Assembly: GCA_900321335.1 (NCBI GenBank)
Contig: ONVR01000328.1
Location: 1 to 6,400, forward strand
Direction of reading: 5' to 3'
Length of the DNA: 6,400 nt
Source of the DNA: an uncultured Eubacteriales bacterium
GTDB lineage: Bacteria; Bacillota; Clostridia; Oscillospirales; Oscillospiraceae
Shown: positions 1 through 6,379 of the stretch, piece after piece
Layout: the number at the start of each line of letters is the position of its first letter
Position numbering within the stretch: the stretch's first letter is position 1
The notes under the pieces: model-generated
Seen by the model: the letters and a program-made list of their open reading frames with translations, nothing else
Database searches by the model: none
What the model was told of the DNA's origin: nothing
Position numbers and translations under genes: made by a program

Positions 1-2278
1 ACACGTCCGGCAAAAAGTGCATCTCGATCTTCAGCAGGCCGTCGCCGGTGCAGGACTCGCAGCGGCCGCCCTTGACGTTGAAGGAAAAGCGGCTGGCGTT
101 GTAGCCCCGGCTTTTGGCCTCCTGGGTAGAGGCAAAGAGCTCCCGGATATCCGTGAACAGCCCCGTGTAGGTGGCAGGGTTGGAACGGGGCGTCCGGCCG
201 ATGGGTGACTGGTCGATGTTGATGACCTTGTCCAGGGCCTTGAGGCCCTCCACCGCCAGGTGTTTGCCCGGCCTGATCTTGGCCCGGTTGAGCTTCTGGG
301 CCAGGGTCTTGTAAATGATCTCGTTGACCAGAGAGGACTTGCCGCTGCCGGAGACGCCGGTGACCAGGGTCAGGGTCCCCAGAGGGATCTGCACGTCGAT
401 GTTTTTCAGATTGTTCTCCTGGGCGCCCCGGATGGTGAGATACTTCCCGTTTCCCGGTCTGCGCTGTGCCGGCACGGGGATCTTCTTCCGGCCGCTGAGA
501 TAGTCCCCCGTCAGAGAGCGGGGCTCCGCAATTATATCCGCCACGGTGCCGCAGGCAACCACCTCGCCCCCGTGGATGCCGGCGCCGGGGCCGATGTCGA
601 TGATGTGGTCCGCGGCGTACATGGTGTCCTCGTCGTGCTCCACCACGATCAGGGTGTTGCCCTGGTCCCGGAGCTGCTTGAGGGTTTCAATGAGCTTGGC
701 GTTGTCCCGCTGGTGCAGGCCGATGCTGGGCTCGTCCAGGATGTACAGAACACCCATAAGCGACGAGCCGATCTGGGTGGCAAGGCGGATACGCTGGGCC
801 TCGCCGCCGGACAGGGTCCCCGCCGTCCGGGACAGGGTCAGATACTCCAGTCCCACGTGCTGCAGAAAGCTCATCCGGTCCCGGATCTCCTTGATGATCC
901 GTCCGGCGATCATGCTGTTTTTCTCCGACAGCTCCAGCGCGTCGAGAAACGCGATGCCCTTATCCACGGACAGCTCCGTAAAATCGCTGATGCTCAGGCC
1001 GTTTACCGTTACGGCAAGCACCATATCGTTGAGCCGCTTGCCGTGGCAGTGGGGGCAGGGGGTCTCGGACATGTACTCCTCCAGTTCCTGGCGCATACCC
1101 TGACTGGCGGTCTCCCGGTAGCGGCGCTCCAGATTGCTGACAATGCCCTCGAAGGGCTGGGAGAGGGTCCCCTTCCCGTCCTCCCGCTCATAGGTCAGCT
1201 TCAGAGGCTCCCCTTTCGTGCCGTAGAGCAGCACGTCCAGCACCTCCTCCGACAGATCCTTGACGGGCGTCGTGAGTTTGAAATGATACCGCTTTGCCAG
1301 GGCCTCGAAATACATCCGGGCCACGGAGTCGGTTTTGACGCTGCCCCAGCCGTTGGCGTTGATGGCCCCGTCCAGAATGGACAGATTCCTGTCGGGAATG
1401 ATAATATCGGGATCCACCCGCATCTGAATGCCGATGCCCGTACAGGTGGGGCAGGCTCCGGCGGGGTTGTTGAAGGAGAACATCCGGGGCGTCAGCTCCT
1501 CCATGGAGATGCCGCAGTCCTCACAGGCATAGTTCTGGGAGAAGGTCAGTTCCTGCTCCTGGCCGATGACGTTGACGGTCACGATGCCGCCGGACAGGGC
1601 CGTGGCCGTCTCGACAGAGTCCGTCAAACGGTGCTGGATATCCGGTTTGATCACAAGCCGGTCCACCACGACCTCAATGGTGTGCTTCTTGTTCCGGTCG
1701 AGCTTGATCTCCTCGGTCAGGTCGTACACGTTTCCGTCCACCCGGACCCGGACGTAGCCGGAGCGGCGCGCGTCCTCAAAGAGCTTCGTATACTCGCCCT
1801 TCCGGCCCCGGATCACCGGGGCCAGGATCTGGATCTTTGAGGCCTGTTCCAGGCTCATGACCTGGTCCACGATCTGGTCAATGGACTGCTGCTTGATCTC
1901 CTTGCCGCACTTGGGACAATGGGGAACGCCCACGTTGGCCCACAGAAGGCGCAGGTAGTCGTAGATCTCCGTAATGGTGCCCACCGTGGAGCGGGGATTG
2001 TTGGAGGTGGTCTTCTGGTCCACTGAGATGGCCGGAGACAGTCCCTCGATGCTGTCCACATCAGGCTTGTCCGCCTGACCGAGAAACTGCCGGGCATAGG
2101 AGGACAGGGACTCCACGTAACGGCGCTGACCCTCGGCATAGATGGTGTCAAAGGCAAGGGAGGATTTTCCGCTGCCGGACAGGCCCGTCATGACCACCAG
2201 CTTGTCTCTGGGGATCTCCACGTCGATATTCTTCAGATTGTTCACCCTGGCGCCGGTGATTTTGATGCTGTTGCGCAT
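1..2278 (-). CDS. uvrA: UvrABC excinuclease subunit A (UvrA), C-terminus cut by window edge
   Basis: UvrA is the cytoplasmic ABC-type ATPase dimer that finds bulky DNA lesions and loads UvrB in nucleotide excision repair. Reading the minus strand from ATG 2278-2276 gives 759 uninterrupted codons plus one base; UvrA is usually about 940 residues, so roughly 180 are missing beyond position 1. Visible motifs: first Walker A GLSGSGKSS (residues 32-40, K38); an early CPKC pair (121-124); the first zinc module, C252/C255 and C276/C279, with the family's 20-residue spacing; first ABC signature LSGGEAQR (from 489) followed by the LDEPSIGLHQRD Walker B/D-loop; second Walker A GVSGSGKSS (from 641); and the start of the second zinc module, C740/C743, ending at HFLPDV. 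The second signature and Walker B lie outside the window. The start is supported by a GAGG (2289-2292) ten bases upstream and by alignment of the N-terminus with the family. uvrB is not next to it. Identity is very secure. Confidence 0.98.
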   Translation of the reverse strand, partial: MRNSIKITGARVNNLKNIDVEIPRDKLVVMTGLSGSGKSSLAFDTIYAEGQRRYVESLSSYARQFLGQADKPDVDSIEGLSPAISVDQKTTSNNPRSTVGTITEIYDYLRLLWANVGVPHCPKCGKEIKQQSIDQIVDQVMSLEQASKIQILAPVIRGRKGEYTKLFEDARRSGYVRVRVDGNVYDLTEEIKLDRNKKHTIEVVVDRLVIKPDIQHRLTDSVETATALSGGIVTVNVIGQEQELTFSQNYACEDCGISMEELTPRMFSFNNPAGACPTCTGIGIQMRVDPDIIIPDRNLSILDGAINANGWGSVKTDSVARMYFEALAKRYHFKLTTPVKDLSEEVLDVLLYGTKGEPLKLTYEREDGKGTLSQPFEGIVSNLERRYRETASQGMRQELEEYMSETPCPHCHGKRLNDMVLAVTVNGLSISDFTELSVDKGIAFLDALELSEKNSMIAGRIIKEIRDRMSFLQHVGLEYLTLSRTAGTLSGGEAQRIRLATQIGSSLMGVLYILDEPSIGLHQRDNAKLIETLKQLRDQGNTLIVVEHDEDTMYAADHIIDIGPGAGIHGGEVVACGTVADIIAEPRSLTGDYLSGRKKIPVPAQRRPGNGKYLTIRGAQENNLKNIDVQIPLGTLTLVTGVSGSGKSSLVNEIIYKTLAQKLNRAKIRPGKHLAVEGLKALDKVINIDQSPIGRTPRSNPATYTGLFTDIRELFASTQEAKSRGYNASRFSFNVKGGRCESCTGDGLLKIEMHFLPDV

Positions 2279-2319
2279 GGCCGTTCATCCTCGTTATATG
2301 TAGAAAATCAGTAAGAGTT

Positions 2320-2348
2320 ATTATACCATTTTCCGGCGCCGGATTCAA
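2320..2348 (-). promoter_or_regulatory. uvrA promoter, sigma-A type
   Basis: On the minus strand the -35 box TTGAAT (2348-2343) is followed by a 17-base spacer and a perfect -10 box TATAAT (2325-2320). Transcription should begin near 2313, giving a leader of about 35 bases before the uvrA ATG. A/T tracts lie farther upstream (2361-2383). I see no Gram-positive LexA/DinR box (GAAC-N4-GTTC type) at or near this promoter. Confidence 0.85.
2333..2342. repeat. 10-bp perfect palindrome in the uvrA promoter spacer
   Basis: CCGGCGCCGG is a perfect palindrome that directly abuts the -35 box inside the 17-base spacer of the uvrA promoter. A second, shorter palindrome (CGGGCCCG, 2353-2360) sits just upstream of the -35 box. 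The placement would suit an operator, but GC-rich palindromes arise by chance in GC-rich DNA, so a regulatory role is only a possibility. Confidence 0.35.
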
Positions 2349-2385
2349 TGGCCGGGCCCGTTTTCTTTTTTCCAAAATTTTTTCG

Positions 2386-2430
2386 GCACAAAAACGCCTC
2401 CGCAAAACCCTTCCGGCTCTGCGGAGGCAT
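2386..2430 (-). terminator. Rho-independent terminator of the 55-aa gene
   Basis: On the minus strand, a few bases after the small gene's stop, GCCTCCGCA (2428-2420) pairs perfectly with TGCGGAGGC (2404-2396) around a 15-base loop. The stem can extend by a T-G and an A-T pair to 2430/2394. A T run (2394-2390) follows directly. This ends the small transcript before the uvrA promoter, so the two minus-strand genes are separate transcription units. Confidence 0.85.
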
Positions 2431-2434
2431 CCGC

Positions 2435-2602
2435 TCATCCCCAGATTCCCTGGGCCACGTTCTCCACGACCTCGCCCACCGCTCGCGCGGCCTTTGTAAT
2501 GCGGCGGCGCCTGCTCCGGGGCCGGATCACCGCCCCCAGCAGCGTTCCCGCCGCCACGCCGAAGGCCATGCCTCTGGCAAACCCCATTGCTTTGTTCGTC
2601 AT
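2435..2602 (-). CDS. Small 55-aa hypothetical protein with a glycine-rich hydrophobic segment
   Basis: This is a short gene of unknown function. ATG at 2602-2600 is preceded by GGAGG (2615-2611) with an 8-base gap; the frame reads 55 codons to TGA (2437-2435), and a terminator follows at once. RBS, start, stop and terminator together make a real gene likely. The protein starts MTNKAMGFARGMAFGVAAGT. Residues about 11-26 are hydrophobic with small-residue G-x3-G-like spacing, followed by a basic stretch (RPRSRRRR, residues 27-34) and a short amphipathic tail (about 36-54) ending in IWG. The layout, a glycine/alanine-rich N-terminal segment then charged helix, recalls short YtxH-like envelope proteins of Firmicutes, but this is shape resemblance only. 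One possible reading is a single-pass membrane protein with the basic cluster in the cytoplasm. A weak promoter candidate is at 2629-2657. Confidence 0.8.
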   Translation of the reverse strand: MTNKAMGFARGMAFGVAAGTLLGAVIRPRSRRRRITKAARAVGEVVENVAQGIWG

Positions 2603-2628
2603 ATTTGTTACCTCCGAATGATCTGTCA

Positions 2629-2657
2629 GTTGTAGTATTTACTTGCCATTGGCACAA
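2629..2657 (-). promoter_or_regulatory. Candidate weak promoter of the 55-aa gene
   Basis: On the minus strand TTGTGC (2657-2652), a 17-base spacer and TACAAC (2634-2629) form a possible sigma-A promoter 13 bases before the GGAGG of the small gene. Each box departs from consensus at two positions. It overlaps the opposite-facing pyrC promoter. No better candidate with correct spacing was seen in this short stretch. Confidence 0.35.
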
Positions 2658-2671
2658 TATTCAGCTATAAT
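2643..2671 (+). promoter_or_regulatory. Promoter of the pyrC-pyrF operon, sigma-A type
   Basis: TTGCCA (2643-2648), a 17-base spacer and a perfect TATAAT (2666-2671) precede pyrC. The expected start near 2678 leaves a leader of only about 30 bases. That is too short to hold a PyrR-binding anti-antiterminator with terminator, as found in the Bacillus subtilis pyr operon, so control, if any, must act otherwise. Confidence 0.8.
2644..2654. repeat. Inverted repeat TGCCA-T-TGGCA over the pyrC -35 region
   Basis: TGCCATTGGCA is a perfect inverted repeat with 5-base arms around one central base. It overlaps the -35 box of the plus-strand pyrC promoter and touches the -35 box of the minus-strand candidate promoter. 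A regulator bound here could affect both directions. No protein partner can be named. Confidence 0.4.
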
Positions 2672-2708
2672 TGCATTGTTCCAAACAAAATTTCAAGGAA
2701 GAGAAGCG

Positions 2709-3989
2709 ATGCCAATGCTGCTGATCAAAAACGGACGGATCGTCGACCCCGCCGCCGGTACGGACCGGATTGGGGATCTGTTCGTGGAAAACGGAAAAAT
2801 CGCCCCCCTGCACCGCGTTCCCGGGGACCTTCCTCCGGACCGGATCTTGGACGCATCGGATAAGATCGTCGCCCCCGGTCTGGTGGATATGCACGTCCAT
2901 TTCCGGGATCCCGGTCTGACTTACAAGGAGGACATTCTCACCGGCACGGATGCCGCCGCGGCCGGCGGCGTCACCACCGCCGTATGCATGCCCAACACCA
3001 AGCCGGTGATCGACACCCCGGAGACGGTGCGCTATGTGCTGGACAAGGGCGCGGAGAGCAAAATCAACCTGCTGACCTACGCTGCCGTCACCCGGGGCCA
3101 ACTGGGTCGGGAGCTGACGGATATGGAAGCCCTGTATCAGGCCGGCGCCGCCGCCTTCTCGGACGACGGGGTCCAGCTTCAGAGCGCAAGTCTCATGCGG
3201 CAGGCGCTGCAAAACGCCAAGGTCCGGGATCTGCTCATCTGCAGCCACTGTGAGGACACGGACATGGTGCAAAACTACGCCGTCAACGAGGGGATCATCT
3301 CCAAGCGTCTGGGCCTGCCGGGCCGCCCCGCCATCGCCGAGGAGCTGATGGTCGCCCGGGACGCCATGCTCGCCCTGGAGACGGGAGCGCGGGTCCACAT
3401 CTGCCATGTGAGCACCGCCGGATCTGTGGAGATCATCCGTCACTACAAGGCAAAAGGCGCCCGGCTGACCTGTGAGACCTGCCCCCAGTACTTCACCCTG
3501 ACCGAGGACATCGTCCCGGCCAAGGGCGCCATGGCCCGGGTCAATCCGCCCCTGCGGACCGCCGCGGACATGGAGGCCATCATCGAGGGGCTCCGGGACG
3601 GCACCATCGACGTCATTGCCACGGATCACGCCCCACACTCTGACGAGGAAAAAAGCCGCCCCCTGCCCGACGCCCCCAGCGGCATGTCGGGACTGGAGAC
3701 CTCCCTGGCCGTGACCTACACCCGGCTGTGTCTCCAGCTGGACTTCTCCGTCAGCGAGATCCTCCGGCTCATGTCCACCGCACCGGCAAAGCTCCTGGGC
3801 CTGGAAAAGGGCAGGCTGGCCGTGGGAGACGACGCGGATCTGATCATTTTTGACCCCGCGGAAAACTGGACCGTGGACACCGCCCGGTTCCATTCCAAGG
3901 GCCATAACACACCCTTTGCCGGTTCCCTGCTCACCGGGCGGGTCAAGTACACCGTCTGCGGCGGCAAAGTGGTATACGCCGACCAATAA
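2709..3989 (+). CDS. pyrC: Dihydroorotase (PyrC), long bacterial form
   Basis: This cytoplasmic zinc amidohydrolase cyclises N-carbamoyl-L-aspartate to dihydroorotate, the third step of UMP synthesis. The 426-residue product matches the usual length of the long Bacillus/Aquifex-type enzyme (about 420-430). Visible residues: HVHFRDPG with metal ligands H62 and H64 and substrate-carboxylate R66; MPNT with N96; FSDDGV with D153; SHCED with H180; CHVS with H233; NPPLR (279-283); catalytic D306 in ATDHAPH. The R66 and N96 signatures favour dihydroorotase over hydantoinase or allantoinase. An oddity is CPQY at 258-261, where many dihydroorotases have a PHH motif. The frame is open back to 2643, inside the promoter; ATG 2709 is chosen because AAGGA (2695-2699) lies at good distance. 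ATG 2715 is a weaker alternative. pyrF follows after 19 bases, supporting the assignment. Confidence 0.95.
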   Translation: MPMLLIKNGRIVDPAAGTDRIGDLFVENGKIAPLHRVPGDLPPDRILDASDKIVAPGLVDMHVHFRDPGLTYKEDILTGTDAAAAGGVTTAVCMPNTKPVIDTPETVRYVLDKGAESKINLLTYAAVTRGQLGRELTDMEALYQAGAAAFSDDGVQLQSASLMRQALQNAKVRDLLICSHCEDTDMVQNYAVNEGIISKRLGLPGRPAIAEELMVARDAMLALETGARVHICHVSTAGSVEIIRHYKAKGARLTCETCPQYFTLTEDIVPAKGAMARVNPPLRTAADMEAIIEGLRDGTIDVIATDHAPHSDEEKSRPLPDAPSGMSGLETSLAVTYTRLCLQLDFSVSEILRLMSTAPAKLLGLEKGRLAVGDDADLIIFDPAENWTVDTARFHSKGHNTPFAGSLLTGRVKYTVCGGKVVYADQ

Positions 3990-4008
3990 AATCAGGAGGT
4001 TTCACACC

Positions 4009-4935
4009 ATGTCGTTTGACACCCTGCAAAAGAAAATATGGGATCTTGCCAACCCCACCGTGGCCGGGCTTGACCCCCGGCCGGAGCACGTTCCCCCGGC
4101 CATTCTGGAAAAACACCTGGCGGCAAAGGGCAACACCCTGGCGGCGGCGGCCGACGCCTTTTACGAGTTCAACTGCGGCCTGATCGACGCTTTTTGTGAC
4201 CTGGTCCCCGCCGTAAAGCCCCAGTCCGCTTACTACGAGCTTCTGGGCTGGGAGGGGGTTCGCTGCCTCAAGCAGACGGCGGACTACGCCAAGGCCAAGG
4301 GCCTGTACGTCATCGCCGATGTCAAGCGCAACGACATCGGCACCACTGCCACCGCCTACAGCGAGGCCTATCTGGGCACCGTTACCGTTGGCGGCACGGC
4401 GCTGGCTCCCTTTGATTTTGACGCCGCAACCGTCAACGCCTATCTGGGCTCCGACGGAATCGTCCCCTTTGTGGAGACCTGCGTAAAATACGACAAGGGC
4501 ATTTTTGCCCTGGTAAAGACCTCCAACAAATCCTCCGGAGAGCTTCAGGACATGACCGTCAGCGACGGCCGCACCGTCTATGCCTGTGTGGGCGAGCTGC
4601 TGGAAAAGTTTTCCGGAGATACCGTCAGCCCCCTGGGTTACAGCTGCGTGGGCGCCGTGGTGGGCGCCACCTATCCCGCGCAGTTGACGGAGCTTCGGGA
4701 AAAGCTGTCCCACACCTTCTTCCTGGTGCCCGGCTACGGGGCACAGGGCGGCGGGGCCGCCGACGTGGCCGGCGCCTTTGACGAAAAGGGCGGCGGGGCC
4801 GTGATCAACTCCTCCCGGGCCATCATGTGCGCCTGGAAGCAGACCGGCAACGGCGGCGCGGACTATCAGCAGGCCGCCCGGGACGAGGTCCTGCGGATGC
4901 GCGATGCGCTCAGATCGGCGGTGAAGGGCCTGTGA
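4009..4935 (+). CDS. pyrF: Orotidine-5'-phosphate decarboxylase, type 2 (PyrF)
   Basis: PyrF decarboxylates OMP to UMP, the last step of de novo pyrimidine synthesis, as a cytoplasmic TIM-barrel dimer. The product has 308 residues, the length of the larger type 2 subfamily rather than the roughly 230-240 residues of the Bacillus/E. coli type. Visible active-site features: GLDPRPEH with D22, AVKPQSAYYE with K70, and the catalytic D-x-K-x-x-D in IADVKRNDIGTT (D104, K106, D109). Later come LVKTSNKSSGELQ and, near the C-terminus, the phosphate-binding region VPGYGAQGGG and the INSSRAI segment. The start ATG 4009 has an excellent AGGAGGT (3994-4000) eight bases upstream. It sits 19 bases after pyrC, and its stop codon overlaps the GTG start of the next gene, so translation is probably coupled. 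An ATG-started extension back to 3850 runs inside pyrC and has no support. Confidence 0.96.
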   Translation: MSFDTLQKKIWDLANPTVAGLDPRPEHVPPAILEKHLAAKGNTLAAAADAFYEFNCGLIDAFCDLVPAVKPQSAYYELLGWEGVRCLKQTADYAKAKGLYVIADVKRNDIGTTATAYSEAYLGTVTVGGTALAPFDFDAATVNAYLGSDGIVPFVETCVKYDKGIFALVKTSNKSSGELQDMTVSDGRTVYACVGELLEKFSGDTVSPLGYSCVGAVVGATYPAQLTELREKLSHTFFLVPGYGAQGGGAADVAGAFDEKGGGAVINSSRAIMCAWKQTGNGGADYQQAARDEVLRMRDALRSAVKGL

Positions 4936-5501
4936 TTGAAACAATACAGAGTATCGACGCCGCCATTTTACTGTTTATTCAAAATAACATCCGGGGCGGT
5001 CTTCTCACCCCCATCATGGTCTTCTTCACCACCATCGGAGACAACGGCTATATCTGGCTGGCCCTGGGCGTGGTGCTGATGTTCTTCAAAAAGCACCGGA
5101 AAATGGGCTTTTATATCATCCTTTGCATCGGTCTTTCCTGGATCGTCAACGACAGGATCATCAAGCCCATCGTCTGCAGGCCCCGGCCTTTTTTGACCGT
5201 GCCGGGTCTGGAGGCGATCGTTCCCCTTCCCCACTCCTTCTCCTTCCCCTCTGGTCACGCCTGCGCCGGCTTCTGCGGGGCTGTGGTGCTGACCCGGTTC
5301 CGGGGCGGAAAGCTCGCCCCCATTTTCCTGCTGGCGGTGGTCATTGCCCTGTCCCGGATCTATGTGGGTGTACATTATCCCTCGGACATTGTGGCCGGCG
5401 CCCTTGTGGGTACCCTGTGCGGTCTGCTCTTCACGTGGATCCTTCTGCGGTGGCTGGACAGGCCCGCTTCAAAAATTCTCAGAACACCGGAGGGGAAATA
5501 A
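4932..5501 (+). CDS. PAP2-superfamily membrane phosphatase
   Basis: This is an integral membrane phosphatase of the PAP2 (phosphatidic acid phosphatase type 2) superfamily, 189 residues if begun at GTG 4932. All three catalytic motifs are intact: K-x6-RP (KPIVCRPRP, K78-P86), PSGH (106-109, general acid/base H109), and SR-x5-H-x3-D (S141-D152, nucleophile H148). Hydrophobic segments at about 10-33, 40-52, 59-77, 110-121, 128-147 and 153-172 fit the usual multi-span fold with the active site facing outward. The start is inferred: GTG 4932 overlaps the pyrF stop (GTGA), AAGGG lies 3 bases before it, and the next in-frame ATG (5016) would remove the first membrane segment. Small PAP2 enzymes of this size include BcrC-like undecaprenyl-pyrophosphate phosphatases, phosphatidylglycerophosphate phosphatases and lipid-A type enzymes; motifs alone do not choose the substrate, so no gene symbol is given. 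Confidence 0.92.
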   Translation: MIETIQSIDAAILLFIQNNIRGGLLTPIMVFFTTIGDNGYIWLALGVVLMFFKKHRKMGFYIILCIGLSWIVNDRIIKPIVCRPRPFLTVPGLEAIVPLPHSFSFPSGHACAGFCGAVVLTRFRGGKLAPIFLLAVVIALSRIYVGVHYPSDIVAGALVGTLCGLLFTWILLRWLDRPASKILRTPEGK

Positions 5502-5503
5502 GC

Positions 5504-6379
5504 ATGCACGAACTGATACAGCTTGGTAAAAACACCTTTTACATTGAGTGTCTGTCCCGTATGGGCATCTACCGTCTGGACGAAAACAACGTCTGCATCA
5601 TCGACACCGGCGCCGACCACGACTCCGTGGACAAGCTGCTGGAGTATCTGGACCAGAACCACTGGACCCCGAAGATGGTGCTCAACACCCACTCCCACGC
5701 GGACCACATCTTCGGCAACGCGGTGCTGGAGTCCATGGGGTGCAAGTGCTACTGCTCCGGCATTGAAAACGTTTTTATCCGCAACACCTTTCTGGAGCCC
5801 AGCTTCATGTACGGCGCCGATACCTTTGACGCCATCGAGACCAACACCTATATGGCAAAGCCCTCTCACTCCGAGGAGCTGACCCAGGAGATCCTGCCTG
5901 CGGGTTTTGCCTTTCGCCGTCTGGACGGCCACTCCTTCGCCATGAGCGCCATCAAAACCCCGGACGACATCTGGTTTCTGGGAGACGCCGTGGTCTCTGA
6001 CGGGCTGCTCAGCCGCTACCATCTGACCTTCCTGGTGGACGTGGAGAAATACCTGAAATCTCTCGACGAGCTGGACACCTTCACCGGGGCTCTCTTCGTC
6101 CCGGCCCACTCCAAGCCCAAGACAGACATTCGCCCTCTGGTCCAGAAAAACCGGGAGAACACCATGGAGATCATCGACCTGATCGGGCAGCTCTGCCGGA
6201 CGCCCCTGTCCCAGGAGCAGCTGCAGAAGGCCATCTTCGACCACTACGGCCGTCACATGACCGTTCCCCAGTACGTGCTATCCGGCAGCATTATACGGAC
6301 GTATCTGTCCTATATGCGCAGCCACGGGCTGGTGGAGTACATCATCGAAAACAACATGGTCAAATGGCACACGCTGTGA
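5504..6379 (+). CDS. Metallo-beta-lactamase-fold hydrolase with likely C-terminal winged helix
   Basis: This is a 291-residue MBL-fold metallohydrolase, probably cytoplasmic (no signal peptide). The N-terminal domain (about 1-205) shows a complete two-metal ligand set: IIDTGAD strand (32-38), THSHADH (H63, H65, D67, H68), DGHS (H143), LGDA (D161) and PAHS (H202). The last 80 or so residues are mostly helical and end in a pattern typical of a winged helix (RTYLSYMRSHGLVEY, then a short hairpin and WHTL), as in LACTB2-like and many clostridial MBL proteins. The substrate is unknown; glyoxalase II-like thioester, phosphodiester or RNA substrates are all possible for the fold. A CKCYC cluster (80-84) follows the metal motif. 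Start ATG 5504 has GGAGGGG (5489-5495) eight bases upstream, lying within the 3' end of the phosphatase gene two bases away, so the genes are co-transcribed. A longer open frame back to 5123 overlaps the phosphatase and is not used. Confidence 0.92.
   Translation: MHELIQLGKNTFYIECLSRMGIYRLDENNVCIIDTGADHDSVDKLLEYLDQNHWTPKMVLNTHSHADHIFGNAVLESMGCKCYCSGIENVFIRNTFLEPSFMYGADTFDAIETNTYMAKPSHSEELTQEILPAGFAFRRLDGHSFAMSAIKTPDDIWFLGDAVVSDGLLSRYHLTFLVDVEKYLKSLDELDTFTGALFVPAHSKPKTDIRPLVQKNRENTMEIIDLIGQLCRTPLSQEQLQKAIFDHYGRHMTVPQYVLSGSIIRTYLSYMRSHGLVEYIIENNMVKWHTL

Noticed and set aside
260..1840. 526-codon open frame on the plus strand opposite uvrA
   Set aside because: It lies wholly antisense to an unmistakable uvrA, has no recognisable motif, and its long openness follows from GC-rich codon bias. 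No promoter or RBS supports it.
2333..2377. Possible plus-strand hairpin and T-rich tract (CCGGC...GCCGG then TTTTCTTTTTT)
   Set aside because: The stem is only about 5 bp and no plus-strand gene lies upstream to be terminated; the sequence is better explained by the uvrA promoter region.
2148..2657. 169-codon minus-strand frame spanning the small gene, the terminator and the uvrA start
   Set aside because: It runs through a terminator and promoter, is out of frame with both the 55-aa gene and uvrA, and reads as low-complexity Arg/Gly sequence.
2672..2708. Search for a PyrR attenuator or other riboswitch in the pyrC leader
   Set aside because: The predicted leader is about 30 bases and holds only the ribosome binding site; no stable hairpin or antiterminator is seen.
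2661..3986. 441-codon minus-strand open frame opposite pyrC
   Set aside because: Antisense shadow of pyrC, low-complexity Gly/Val/His-rich composition typical of reversed GC-rich genes, no RBS or family motif.
3943..4944. 333-codon minus-strand open frame opposite pyrF
   Set aside because: Antisense shadow of pyrF with the same biased composition and no initiation signals.
5375..6256. 293-codon minus-strand open frame opposite the phosphatase/MBL genes
   Set aside because: Antisense shadow; it crosses the boundary between two well-supported genes and shows no motif.
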